A DNA stretch of 60,108 nt, from positions 1 to 60,108 of the IMG/VR virus record IMGVR_UViG_3300044957_000926; one strand, given 5' to 3'. The first letter of the stretch is position 1; every line of letters starts with the position of its first letter. A program made the translations under genes and the position numbers. Under the pieces are notes generated by a model. It saw only the letters and a list, made by a program, of their open reading frames with translations, did not search any database and was not told the DNA's origin. Shown here in pieces: positions 41,449 through 49,220 of this stretch. The DNA comes from a virus.

Positions 41449-44129
41449 TCTTCTGCCTCATAAACTGTATCTACTGTTAAATATTGAACTCTAGCAAATC
41501 CAGCAGCCCCTGGTTGCGATTGAAATTTATCTCTTTGACTTGTCTGACCTACTATAATCGAAAAACTAAAGGTTTGTCCAGTAGTTGATAATTTAAATTT
41601 ATTATCTGTAGGATCTAAAAATCCTAGCACATGCCAAGATGAAGTATTATCAGTAATTATATCCCACCAAGGTTGTGTTCCTTGAGATCTAGAAGGAGGC
41701 ATTACTCCAGGTAATACATCACCATCAGCAAATCCAGTTCCTAATCCCCAACCAGGTTTTCCAACTAGTCTAATTTTAGTATCCCAATTATTTGCACTAG
41801 TTTTAATTGGAGTCCATTTAAATGCAAGTTCTAAAGATCTTGCTGCATAAAGTGAAGATCTAGTTGCAGCAGGGCAATTAATTGCATGTTGATAGGAACC
41901 AAGCATAATACGATCTCTCATATCTCCAATAGATGCAGGAACTGTGGTCGGACCACCATCTTTAGTTAATCCCCACATATAATGATATTGAAAAGTTTTA
42001 CCACTCATAAAATCAGTCCAGACTCCAGTCCCCATTCCAGGAATGGTTACCTCTTTGAATGCTCCAGCACTAGAAACTAAATCATAATCAATTCCGTTAT
42101 ATCTAATTTTAAAAAATTCTGGTCTTCCTCCACCCAATCCACCATAACCTTTACGAGTACTAGGATCTTCGGTAGGTGTTTGCCAACCAGAATGAAATCC
42201 TCCTGGAGCTTGATCAAAAAAATTAACTGTTACTCCAGGATGATCAATAATATAACTCCATCCAGCAGATCCACCTTGTCCAGTAGAATCTGCTGCGCCG
42301 CAGCTGCCACCCGTAAGACCTGTATTTGCCGCTACAAGACCAGCAAAACCAGAATTGCCACCGCCGCCACCGCCGCCTCCTCCGTCACCACTAGCTAAAG
42401 TTCCTAACATATTATCACCATTGGCACCAAAACCATATCTAGTTGTCCAAAATACAGAACCATCCGGTTTAGTTATTCTGATTGCCATTCCAGCTGGATT
42501 TTTTAACCAATCTTTTCCTTGTCTCGTTGCATTAAAAAGAATAAATCTAAGAACATATCTACCAGGAGAAGTAATATTATAAGTCGCCACATCTGGAGTA
42601 GGTTCAGTAAATATTCCTGTTGCACCAACTAATATCCAAGTTGGATATCCAGGATTAGAAATAGTAGGTGGGGGTGTCGTAAGTTGAATAATTGGATCTA
42701 CAATTACCATCGGAAAAGAACCATTATGCAAAATATCTTGCACGTAATAAGTTTCACCAGGATCTGTCCAAGGAGCAATATAAATTGAAAGCCTGTTATC
42801 ACCCATTAGCTCAAAAGTATAAGTACCTGCAGTATCAAAATTTAAATTAACTCTATTCTCTAGTTCAGTTTCTTCGTAATTATCTTCTCCACTATTAAAA
42901 AATACAACATATTGATTAAACCAGGGCCCCCATAAAGAATGTTTAATAGGTGGATCAAATACAGAATATTGCATTAAACCAGAAGCCCTAGATCTTATCA
43001 ATCCATCTTGTGTTGTTGATAGATTACCATTGTATGATTTGTTATTCCAGTTACCCCAAGGTTTCCCCGTAGTAGCTTGAAAATAATTACATCCATTGCC
43101 ACCACCACCGCCGCCGCCTGCAATACTTGCTATCAATCTTTCATTCAAATATATATCGGTAGCGCCACCACCACCGCCGCCACATCCAGAAACGCCAGTA
43201 GGTCCAGAATGCCCACCATATCCTCCACGATTATATCCTGGAAGGGTTGGAATTGGCTCATTAACCCAAGTTCTTCCAGCAGGACCCCCACCGCCAACGA
43301 CAATTTTAGCTCTATTCGGTATTGAAGGATTTAATTCAGCAGTAAGAAATGCAAAAGATCCAGATCCTCCAGAATTATTTCCACTACCACTAGGCCCGAG
43401 GGATGCATCGCCACCTCCAGATCCACCTCCTGCTCCAAAAATAACAAAATTTACTGAAGTTATTCCTTGGGGTATATCACAAAAATAAACTCCTGGTGCA
43501 GAATAATAATTTGTTGCACCGCAAACTAAGTTATTATAATAAATATATTTTCTTTTTCCTGATGGTAAAGTAATTCCCAAATCAGGTGCTGTCCATCCAG
43601 AAAAATCTCCTACAACTGGAATACAATCTTTAAAATATTTTATAATTTTAGTTGTACCATCATCTTGCTGTAATTCAAGCTCCGCAATTTCGCATTTTAA
43701 TCCTGGAAGTTCAATGTCATAATTAACATTTGTTTGTTGTTGACGGAGGGGATCACGTGATCGATCACCTTGCTGGAAGAACTTCGGTTTATCAATGTAT
43801 TTAAGTACTTCTGGTACTGTATCATCAGGACACAATTCAAACGAACTTGCACCACCACCACCACCATCACCACCATCACCAGCATTATCGCAAACAGGTC
43901 CATACCCAGCAGGACTTGCTCCAGATAATAAAGTTCCAACCCTGATCGTAGAACAAATTTTTATTCGATTTAATGGATTAATAGGAATATCAGTATCACC
44001 TCGATTTTCTATTCCTATATCAATCTTAGGTTCTAATCTAGTAACCTCATATTGTATCGGTGCATCTGCGATTTCGGTTGAAACATCACAGACAGGTCCA
44101 TATAATCCAGATGGATAATATAATGTCAT
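41445..44129 (-). CDS. Large glycine-rich virion protein
   Basis: This 894-aa protein starts MTLYYPSGLYGPVCDVSTEI. A short unit (GLYGPVCD and AGYGPVCD) occurs twice in the first 80 residues. The middle carries a Gly-rich domain (PGVYFCDIPQGITSVNFVIF then GAGGGSGGG) like phage tail-fibre Gly-rich domains. A second part (residues about 430-520) with FDTAGTYTFELMGDNRLSIY looks like a PA14-type or carbohydrate-binding beta-sandwich. A further Gly-rich block follows. It is probably a tail-fibre or decoration component; receptor binding is inferred. It is bounded upstream by a strong terminator (44180-44208). Confidence 0.65.
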   Translation of the reverse strand: MTLYYPSGLYGPVCDVSTEIADAPIQYEVTRLEPKIDIGIENRGDTDIPINPLNRIKICSTIRVGTLLSGASPAGYGPVCDNAGDGGDGGGGGASSFELCPDDTVPEVLKYIDKPKFFQQGDRSRDPLRQQQTNVNYDIELPGLKCEIAELELQQDDGTTKIIKYFKDCIPVVGDFSGWTAPDLGITLPSGKRKYIYYNNLVCGATNYYSAPGVYFCDIPQGITSVNFVIFGAGGGSGGGDASLGPSGSGNNSGGSGSFAFLTAELNPSIPNRAKIVVGGGGPAGRTWVNEPIPTLPGYNRGGYGGHSGPTGVSGCGGGGGGATDIYLNERLIASIAGGGGGGGNGCNYFQATTGKPWGNWNNKSYNGNLSTTQDGLIRSRASGLMQYSVFDPPIKHSLWGPWFNQYVVFFNSGEDNYEETELENRVNLNFDTAGTYTFELMGDNRLSIYIAPWTDPGETYYVQDILHNGSFPMVIVDPIIQLTTPPPTISNPGYPTWILVGATGIFTEPTPDVATYNITSPGRYVLRFILFNATRQGKDWLKNPAGMAIRITKPDGSVFWTTRYGFGANGDNMLGTLASGDGGGGGGGGGNSGFAGLVAANTGLTGGSCGAADSTGQGGSAGWSYIIDHPGVTVNFFDQAPGGFHSGWQTPTEDPSTRKGYGGLGGGRPEFFKIRYNGIDYDLVSSAGAFKEVTIPGMGTGVWTDFMSGKTFQYHYMWGLTKDGGPTTVPASIGDMRDRIMLGSYQHAINCPAATRSSLYAARSLELAFKWTPIKTSANNWDTKIRLVGKPGWGLGTGFADGDVLPGVMPPSRSQGTQPWWDIITDNTSSWHVLGFLDPTDNKFKLSTTGQTFSFSIIVGQTSQRDKFQSQPGAAGFARVQYLTVDTVYEAEE

Positions 44130-44179
44130 TGATAGATTAAGTTCCCTACAATACTATTTAACAATAAAACTCACCTCCC

Positions 44180-44208
44180 AAAAAGGGAGGGGGGTCAACC
44201 CCCCTCCC
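44180..44208 (-). terminator. Strong rho-independent terminator
   Basis: A ten-pair G/C stem (44185-44194 with 44199-44208) around a TTGA loop is followed on the minus strand by five T. It ends the ParB-like gene transcript. Confidence 0.9.
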
Positions 44209-44243
44209 TGCCAGTAAAGTTACTTGTTCGTGATATTAGACAC

Positions 44244-44265
44244 ATGACGGTCACGTGACCGTCAT
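44244..44265. repeat. Perfect 22-bp palindrome
   Basis: The half-site ATGACGGTCAC is followed directly by its reverse complement GTGACCGTCAT. It covers the last codons and stop of the ParB-like gene (encoding TMTVT) and has no T run. Confidence 0.9.
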
Positions 44266-45357
44266 AGTGGATACTTCATCTACCCGAGTACGAATAATTA
44301 CTGGAGAATTTTTAATAAAAGTAAGATACTCATTTGATGAGTAACCAATAGCATTTTTATTATTGGTTGGAATCTTTGCTCTTACAACTTTTTCACAAAA
44401 CTCATTATACAATGAGATCAAACGAGAAACATTAACCTCGGGATCTTTAACACTACCATTACCTTCAGTAAGTTTTGCTTGAGTTACATTTGAAAGAAAT
44501 GCATGAGATCGATTTTCACGCTCATGGTAAATATATTTCATAAAGAGATCAAATGAGTTGATATCATTGTTGATATCGATATATTTAATTGAATTGGAGA
44601 ATGCATTTAAGAAAAATACACCTGCATAAGTAGCATTTCCCCCAACTTCCTTTTCGCAGTTATTTTTTGTGAATGCTTCAAGATAAACTTCACAAAGATT
44701 TGCGGATAAAGATCTTGCCTTCGCAACATAAGAATGAGAAGAGACCGAAAATGTTGCTGCAGCATTAGTATCAGCAATACCAATACCAAATCGATCTAAA
44801 AAATTATATAAGGAAATTGCTTCTTTGTCTTGTGCATAATAAGCAGATTTAAACCGATCTTCTTGACTTTGACTGGTTCGGAAATTGCAATCAAAGTGAT
44901 GATCTTCAGATTCAATCTTTACAATTTCATCATAAGATTCAGTTTCGTGATAGGTAATTTCAACAGGAACATATATTTCTGGGTTTCTATAAGCAGCATA
45001 TGCCATTGTTGCTCTATGATTACCTTTTGTTAGAACTAGTTTCTGATTTGGGCGAATAAATGCAGAAAGAACTCCAGCTGCCTTGTAAGAAAATCCACTA
45101 AGTTTTGAAAGATTTTTAGTGCAATTTTTGTAATGAATTCTCTCAGATCGATTGTATTTTGGATCACTATAAAGTTCAGATACTTTCACGAGAGCAACAA
45201 AAGTATCTCCTGCTTTCGGTTTATACTTTCCAATTGCATCTTGAAATGGTAAAATGCCAAGTGGAAATCCATCCACAAATCCAAGTTTGGCATTTTCTTC
45301 TTTTTCAAGTTCTTCAACACGATTCTCGTATTGTTGAACAATGTTAATTAAAGTCAT
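44251..45357 (-). CDS. ParB-like domain protein
   Basis: This 368-aa protein has the ParB/Srx-like segment RPNQKLVLTKGNHRATMAYA at residues 102-121 with the GNHR motif, preceded by VALVKVSELYSDPKYNRSER. The C-terminal two thirds are helical and resemble nothing I recognise. Known ParB-fold proteins bind CTP or act as nucleases, so it may bind DNA or nucleotides. It is transcribed from a sigma70 promoter fused to the psbA terminator and ends in a perfect palindrome and a strong terminator, so it is its own transcription unit. Confidence 0.65.
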   Translation of the reverse strand: MTLINIVQQYENRVEELEKEENAKLGFVDGFPLGILPFQDAIGKYKPKAGDTFVALVKVSELYSDPKYNRSERIHYKNCTKNLSKLSGFSYKAAGVLSAFIRPNQKLVLTKGNHRATMAYAAYRNPEIYVPVEITYHETESYDEIVKIESEDHHFDCNFRTSQSQEDRFKSAYYAQDKEAISLYNFLDRFGIGIADTNAAATFSVSSHSYVAKARSLSANLCEVYLEAFTKNNCEKEVGGNATYAGVFFLNAFSNSIKYIDINNDINSFDLFMKYIYHERENRSHAFLSNVTQAKLTEGNGSVKDPEVNVSRLISLYNEFCEKVVRAKIPTNNKNAIGYSSNEYLTFIKNSPVIIRTRVDEVSTMTVT

Positions 45358-45425
45358 AGTTACTCCTGGTTGTCATTAGGGGTTGCTAATAATAGCTACG
45401 AGATTTGTGATTCCCGTATGCGTAC

Positions 45426-45453
45426 ATCATAGCACAAAAAAGGGGGGTGTCAA
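45426..45453 (-). promoter_or_regulatory. Sigma70-type promoter of ParB-like gene
   Basis: TTGACA (45448-45453), 16 bases, TATGAT (45426-45431) preceded by TGC on the minus strand. The -35 box is the loop of the psbA terminator hairpin and the T run is in the spacer. Confidence 0.7.
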
Positions 45454-45461
45454 CCCCCCCC
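45436..45461 (-). terminator. Terminator of psbA
   Basis: On the minus strand a run of G, the loop TTGACA, six C and six T form a strong terminator 30 bases after the psbA stop. Confidence 0.9.
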
Positions 45462-45490
45462 TTCATTCTCATTCAGTTTTGTAACAAAAC

Positions 45491-46570
45491 TTAACCAATA
45501 GCAGGTGCGGTCAGAGCAACATGGGTTGCTTCGGCAGCAGCCAAGTCCAAAGGAAAATTATGTGCATTTCTTTCGTGCATCACCTCTAAACCGAGTCCAG
45601 CACGATTAAGAATATCAGCCCAAGTAGGAATTACTCGGTTTTGACTATCAACGATAGACTGGTTGAAGTTGAATCCATTCAGATTAAACGCCATAGTAGA
45701 TACGCCAAGAGCAGTGAACCAAATACCCACCACTGGCCATGCAGCAAGGAAAAAGTGCAGAGAACGACTATTATTAAAACTTGCATATTGAAAAATCAAA
45801 CGACCGAAGTAACCATGAGCGGCTACGATATTGTAGGTCTCTTCTTCTTGTCCGAACTTATATCCATAATTTTGGGATTCGGTTTCGGTTGTCTCACGAA
45901 CGAGGGAAGAAGTAACCAAAGAGCCGTGCATCGCAGAGAACAGAGAACCACCAAATACACCAGCAACACCAAGCATGTGAAAGGGGTGCATAAGGATATT
46001 GTGCTCAGCCTGAAAAACAAGCATGTAGTTAAATGTTCCACTAATACCGAGTGGCATAGCATCAGAGAAAGAACCCTGACCGAAAGGATATATAAGGAAC
46101 ACTGCGGTTGCAGCAGCAACGGGTGCAGAATATGCTACACAAATCCAAGGACGCATACCTAATCGATAGCTAAGTTCCCATTCTCGTCCCATGTAAGCAA
46201 AGATGCCAATGAGGAAGTGGAAGATGACAAGTTGAAACGGTCCACCATTGTAGAGCCATTCGTCAAGTGAAGCAGCTTCCCAAATTGGATAGAAATGTAG
46301 TCCGATTGCGTTGGAGCTCGGCACAACTGCTCCTGATATGATGTTATTTCCATAGAGTAAAGATCCAGAAACAGGTTCGCGAATTCCATCAATGTCCACG
46401 GGAGGCGCACCGATGAAGGCAACGATGAAACATACAGCAGCAGCTAGCAGTGTAGGAATCATAAGAACTCCAAACCAACCAACATAAAGTCGGTTGTCTG
46501 TTGAAGTCACCCACTGACAAAATTGTTGCCAGTAGTTTGTTTTTTTGCGTAAAGCAATTGTAGCAGTCAT
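45491..46570 (-). CDS. psbA: Photosystem II D1 protein
   Basis: This 359-aa protein is a complete, uninterrupted D1 with Tyr161, Asp170, His190, His198 and the C-terminal [20 protein letters not shown] processing region. Residue 130 is Glu (AYMGRE), the high-light D1 type. There is no group I intron, unlike psbA of some cyanophages. It replaces damaged host D1 in thylakoids so that photosynthesis feeds phage growth. It has its own composite early/late promoter (46732-46764), a 160-base leader with three hairpins, and a terminator. Confidence 0.98.
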   Translation of the reverse strand: MTATIALRKKTNYWQQFCQWVTSTDNRLYVGWFGVLMIPTLLAAAVCFIVAFIGAPPVDIDGIREPVSGSLLYGNNIISGAVVPSSNAIGLHFYPIWEAASLDEWLYNGGPFQLVIFHFLIGIFAYMGREWELSYRLGMRPWICVAYSAPVAAATAVFLIYPFGQGSFSDAMPLGISGTFNYMLVFQAEHNILMHPFHMLGVAGVFGGSLFSAMHGSLVTSSLVRETTETESQNYGYKFGQEEETYNIVAAHGYFGRLIFQYASFNNSRSLHFFLAAWPVVGIWFTALGVSTMAFNLNGFNFNQSIVDSQNRVIPTWADILNRAGLGLEVMHERNAHNFPLDLAAAEATHVALTAPAIG

Positions 46571-46595
46571 TTTTTCTTTAAAGGGTAGTGAATTA

Positions 46596-46690
46596 GTTCA
46601 GGAGGTGCTGAACGATACAAATATTCCTATGCAACCCTCCTGCATAGGTATGAGAGATGCTTTACTTCTGATGATCTCGGTTGCAGAAGT
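46596..46690 (-). promoter_or_regulatory. Structured psbA 5' leader (three hairpins)
   Basis: Three inverted repeats: 46664-46669 with 46685-46690 (ACTTCT/AGAAGT), 46626-46633 with 46641-46648 (eight perfect pairs, RNA loop GGAGGGU), and 46596-46601 with 46608-46613 (six pairs, RNA loop CACCUC). The last holds CACCTCCT, the same as the anti-Shine-Dalgarno end of 16S rRNA. Confidence 0.7.
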
Positions 46691-46731
46691 GTAAGAAATC
46701 GTAAAGTTTTATCTTGATTCCCTAACTTATT

Positions 46732-46764
46732 TATTTATATAAAGAATCACTCAATTTTCGTCAA
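46732..46764 (-). promoter_or_regulatory. Composite early/late promoter of psbA
   Basis: TTGACG (46759-46764), 17 bases, TATATA (46736-46741), with the late box TATAAATA (46732-46739) overlapping the -10 box, all on the minus strand. Confidence 0.65.
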
Positions 46765-46768
46765 GTCC

Positions 46769-47032
46769 TTAAGGTAAATCAAATAACCATTTATCAATGG
46801 GACATTTGGTTGCTTTTAAACTTGTTTTAGATTCTAAATAGCATCCACATTGTTTGCAACGACCTTCCGACCTGTCATAATATTGACAGGATTTACAAAT
46901 TGCCATTCGACGATCTTTTACTGCACTGTTACAAAAAATACCATTCCCTTGAACAGCATTTGATACAACATCACCTACCGTTTTAGATAGATTTTCTGCC
47001 ATTTGGCGAAATTTAGGGTACTCTTGTTCCAT
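46769..47032 (-). CDS. Small zinc-ribbon-like protein (DUF6171-like)
   Basis: This 87-aa protein has Cys46, Cys49, Cys59, Cys62, Cys64 and Cys77 in the pattern CKSCQYYDRSEGRCKQCGCY...KCPIDKW, which fits a treble-clef or zinc-ribbon fold. It matches a common cyanophage family that I recall as DUF6171. A role in nucleic-acid or protein binding is likely but unproven. It lies just upstream of psbA. Confidence 0.75.
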   Translation of the reverse strand: MEQEYPKFRQMAENLSKTVGDVVSNAVQGNGIFCNSAVKDRRMAICKSCQYYDRSEGRCKQCGCYLESKTSLKATKCPIDKWLFDLP

Positions 47033-47090
47033 AAAATTAGAAAATAAACGAAGGGGTTTCCCGGCCGGTGCTGTTAGAGTCCATCCGTGA

Positions 47091-47387
47091 CTAACTGAAG
47101 GTAATTATATCGTCACTCATCCCACCTTTAACGCCACTGTTAATATAATTATATGGCATTTCATCTAGTCCATAATCAAAACTAGAACTTAAATCAAAGT
47201 TGATTCCTGAACTAGTAGTTTCTTTGGTGATGTTATATCTAAAATTAGTTTGCCATCCTTTAATTGTATTAATTGATTCACTAATATTTTTTAAAAGATA
47301 AGGATCTTCTGTTTCAGCTCCGAGTTTAAGTGCTGTACGAAGAGCATCTTCAGCACGTTCTAATTGATACTTTACAAGATAATTCAT
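47091..47387 (-). CDS. Small helical hypothetical protein
   Basis: From ATG 47387 (MNYLVKYQLERAEDALRTAL) with GGAG nine bases upstream this is a 98-aa protein. The first half is helical; the second is Asn/Ser/Gly-rich and less ordered (TSSGINFDLSSSFDYGL). It overlaps the upstream gene by 38 bases. Not recognised. Confidence 0.6.
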   Translation of the reverse strand: MNYLVKYQLERAEDALRTALKLGAETEDPYLLKNISESINTIKGWQTNFRYNITKETTSSGINFDLSSSFDYGLDEMPYNYINSGVKGGMSDDIITFS

Positions 47388-47628
47388 TGTCATCATCTCC
47401 ATGTACATAAGAGGGAACATTATCAGGATCTAACCAGCATGTATAATCATGATCATCCATGGCAGTTAGAAATTGCATCTCATTATCACAGAGATACATA
47501 TCTCGATATCGACCAGTGTAGGAATTTACTTTCTGAATTCGACAGTCAGGTTTTCCATTGATTTCTAATGTGCCAACTTGCACATAACGATAAGGAAAAC
47601 GTTCTAGGAAGATAGTGGGTTTTTTCAT
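47350..47628 (-). CDS. Small hypothetical protein
   Basis: From ATG 47628 (MKKPTIFLERFPYRYVQVGT) this is a 92-aa protein with a beta-rich core (YVQVGTLEINGKPDCRIQKV then NSYTGRYRDMYLCDNEMQFL) and an acidic loop (YVHGDDDNELSC). The codons upstream of ATG 47628 run into tRNA-Arg and are not coding. It lies directly after the tRNA. Unknown function. Confidence 0.58.
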   Translation of the reverse strand: MKKPTIFLERFPYRYVQVGTLEINGKPDCRIQKVNSYTGRYRDMYLCDNEMQFLTAMDDHDYTCWLDPDNVPSYVHGDDDNELSCKVSIRTC

Positions 47629-47647
47629 AAAAATCAAATTGAGAGGC

Positions 47648-47719
47648 GACTCAGGTTGGATTCGAACCAACGACCGACTGCTTAGAAGGCAGTTGCTCTA
47701 TCCACTGAGCTACTAAGTC
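47648..47719 (-). tRNA. tRNA-Arg (TCT)
   Basis: Acceptor GACTTAG with CTGAGTC, D-arm AGCTCAGTGGATAGAGC, anticodon stem ACTGC/GCAGT around CTTCTAA (TCT), and T-arm with GTTCGAATCC. The arms pair fully. Confidence 0.95.
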
Positions 47720-47727
47720 ATTCTACA

Positions 47728-47883
47728 TCAAGCAACAGATTTTTGCAAGATCTTGATTTGTTTTGCAACCTTTTTCGCCTCAACGAGTTTACCTTCACTT
47801 GCAAGAGAGTGAAGTTTATCAATGAGTGTTTCTACTGTTTTATCTACGATGCGAGAATCATCATAGTTGTCGTAAGCAATCAT
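47728..47883 (-). CDS. Short helical protein (51 aa)
   Basis: This short gene starts at ATG 47883 (MIAYDNYDDSRIVDKTVETL) and has AGGAGG five bases upstream. It is helical and Lys-rich at its end (EAKKVAKQIKILQKSVA). A sigma70-like promoter lies at 47913-47941. The good ribosome site makes it credible. Function unknown; early expression suggests a host-directed role. Confidence 0.68.
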   Translation of the reverse strand: MIAYDNYDDSRIVDKTVETLIDKLHSLASEGKLVEAKKVAKQIKILQKSVA

Positions 47884-47912
47884 CAGAACCTCCTCTTTGA
47901 CTTGACCTATTT

Positions 47913-47941
47913 AGGATAGCACGGGGATTGTCCGATGTCAA
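47913..47941 (-). promoter_or_regulatory. Sigma70-type promoter
   Basis: TTGACA (47936-47941), 17 bases, TATCCT (47913-47918) preceded by TGC on the minus strand. It reads the 51-aa gene and tRNA-Arg. Confidence 0.6.
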
Positions 47942-48276
47942 TCTTCGCGGCCGTGTAATTTTATATAGTATTCCGCATCCACAACAATTAGAGGTTTTTT
48001 ACCATTTTTTTTCATCACAATAATAGGTTCATAGTCACCAGAGTTAGATACTGCTTGTTCATACGCTTCCCATACATTTAATTTTTCCACATTTTTACAT
48101 TCAATACTGTGTGGAAACTTTGACCTAGCAGCACGAGCCATAATTAAATCTTCCCCACCAGCACCCATACTTCTAGATTCTATATCTTCTGGATGAATTT
48201 CCAGACATTCAATTAACTTTTCTCTAATCCATTGTTGTAATCTACGACCTTTTGCTTTTGCCGATTGTGGGCGCAT
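47938..48276 (-). CDS. PD-(D/E)XK nuclease (resolvase-like)
   Basis: This 112-aa protein (MRPQSAKAKGRRLQQWIREK...) has an Arg/Lys-rich N-terminus, EIHPEDIESRSMGAGGEDLI and FPHSIECKNVEKLNVWEAYE, matching the G-x-x-D...E-x-K motif of archaeal Holliday-junction-resolvase-like and VRR-type nucleases. It may resolve or trim branched DNA. Its GGAGG ribosome site is in the stem of a terminator-like hairpin that ends nine bases before ATG 48276. Confidence 0.72.
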   Translation of the reverse strand: MRPQSAKAKGRRLQQWIREKLIECLEIHPEDIESRSMGAGGEDLIMARAARSKFPHSIECKNVEKLNVWEAYEQAVSNSGDYEPIIVMKKNGKKPLIVVDAEYYIKLHGRED

Positions 48277-48279
48277 AAT

Positions 48280-48297
48280 AAAAAACCTCCATCATGG
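48280..48297 (-). terminator. Hairpin with terminator features and embedded GGAGG
   Basis: CCTCCA-TGA-TGGAGG followed by TTTTTTATT on the minus strand, immediately before ATG 48276. Confidence 0.6.
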
Positions 48298-48307
48298 AGG
48301 TATTTAG

Positions 48308-48466
48308 TTAATAACTTGCGTCTTGATATGGTGGTGGGTCTAGTGTCAGAACTTTGTAATTTTGTTGCAATTCTTTAATTTTTTCTTCCAATTCTTCTGA
48401 TGTTAAACTATGCGCTAATACTTTATTGTTGAAATCGTATATATGATGAACTGGTTCTAGTAGCAT
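48308..48466 (-). CDS. Short conserved cyanophage protein (52 aa)
   Basis: It starts at ATG 48466 (MLLEPVHHIYDFNNKVLAHS) with AAGGAGG just upstream and ends LDPPPYQDASY. The YDF..KVLAHSLTSEELE segment recurs in cyanophages. A possible late box (GATAAATA, 48489-48496) is upstream. Function unknown. Confidence 0.68.
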   Translation of the reverse strand: MLLEPVHHIYDFNNKVLAHSLTSEELEEKIKELQQNYKVLTLDPPPYQDASY

Positions 48467-48474
48467 ATACCTCC

Positions 48475-48636
48475 TTATGAACCACTATTATTTATCGAAC
48501 CAGGCCCCTGATATTTGCGTTTCATTGCTCCTAGAAACCATGCTTCCGACAGACCTTTCGGGCCTTCCCTCAATATTCGTTTATTGTGCTCTGATAGTTT
48601 CTCGTACTTTAGCGCATTTTCTTTCCAATCTTTCAT
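48475..48636 (-). CDS. Short conserved hypothetical (53 aa)
   Basis: It starts at ATG 48636 (MKDWKENALKYEKLSEHNKR) with AAGGAGA six bases upstream, and contains ILREGPKGLSEAWFLGAMKR then KYQGPGSI. It is basic and helical. Its stop lies inside the ribosome site of the next gene. Unknown function. Confidence 0.66.
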   Translation of the reverse strand: MKDWKENALKYEKLSEHNKRILREGPKGLSEAWFLGAMKRKYQGPGSINNSGS

Positions 48637-48680
48637 AAGTTCTCTCCTTAATTAATTTAGTCGGATGTTATAACAAATAA

Positions 48681-49190
48681 TTAACTATAATGATAAGCAG
48701 GTTTGTTTGTTTTGGATGGCAGCTTTGTAGAACGTACTGAAGTTCCAGAAGTCTCTCCATACCCCTCTGGATGTTTGCCTGGTGTTGATGATCCAATATT
48801 ATCGCTCTTCATCTTAGCATCTTTTCCCGTATAGTGCAACCTTGCTGGTTTATTGGGTTTTTTCGTAATGACCGCCTCCTGATCATGCTCTCTGCCTAGT
48901 TTACGCATAAGCTTACCAAAGCCTCTGTTAGACATGTGAGGAGGTTTGGTAGTTTGATATGAAACTTCACGACCAGTTTCGCCAGAAGAATACTTATATT
49001 CACCTACACCTTTTGAAAAACCAATTCTATGCTTTGCTAAAGCGTCCTCTAATTTTTTTCTTCTTTGTCTATTCTCAGTTTCATTATCCCTCGTATCTGC
49101 AGAAATATGACCTGTTACTTGAGTATTAGATTTATGAAACATCCTAGCAGTACGATTACCTTCTGCCATAAATTCTTTATATGTTTTCAT
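48681..49190 (-). CDS. Candidate internal head protein with targeting tag
   Basis: This 169-aa protein starts MKTYKEFMAEGNRTARMFHK, close to the capsid targeting sequence of T4 internal proteins (IPIII starts MKTYQEFIAE and is cut after Glu10). The remainder is basic, Gly/Ser/Lys-rich and low in hydrophobics, as expected for a protein packed with DNA. It has a perfect late promoter (49213-49220) and an early promoter (49246-49274). The role is inference from the tag and composition. It may be ejected into the host. Confidence 0.62.
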   Translation of the reverse strand: MKTYKEFMAEGNRTARMFHKSNTQVTGHISADTRDNETENRQRRKKLEDALAKHRIGFSKGVGEYKYSSGETGREVSYQTTKPPHMSNRGFGKLMRKLGREHDQEAVITKKPNKPARLHYTGKDAKMKSDNIGSSTPGKHPEGYGETSGTSVRSTKLPSKTNKPAYHYS

Positions 49191-49212
49191 TTTTTAAAAA
49201 CTCTTTATTAAT

Positions 49213-49220
49213 TATTTATA
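49213..49220 (-). promoter_or_regulatory. T4-type late promoter
   Basis: TATAAATA on the minus strand, 22 bases ahead of ATG 49190. Confidence 0.65.

Noticed and set aside
45641-46162. Long plus-strand frame opposite psbA
   Set aside because: It lies entirely inside the conserved D1 gene in antisense and has no ribosome site or family resemblance. A noncoding antisense RNA, as reported in another cyanophage, cannot be judged from this.
45491-46570. Group I intron or homing endonuclease in psbA
   Set aside because: The 359 codons are continuous and all D1 residues are in register.
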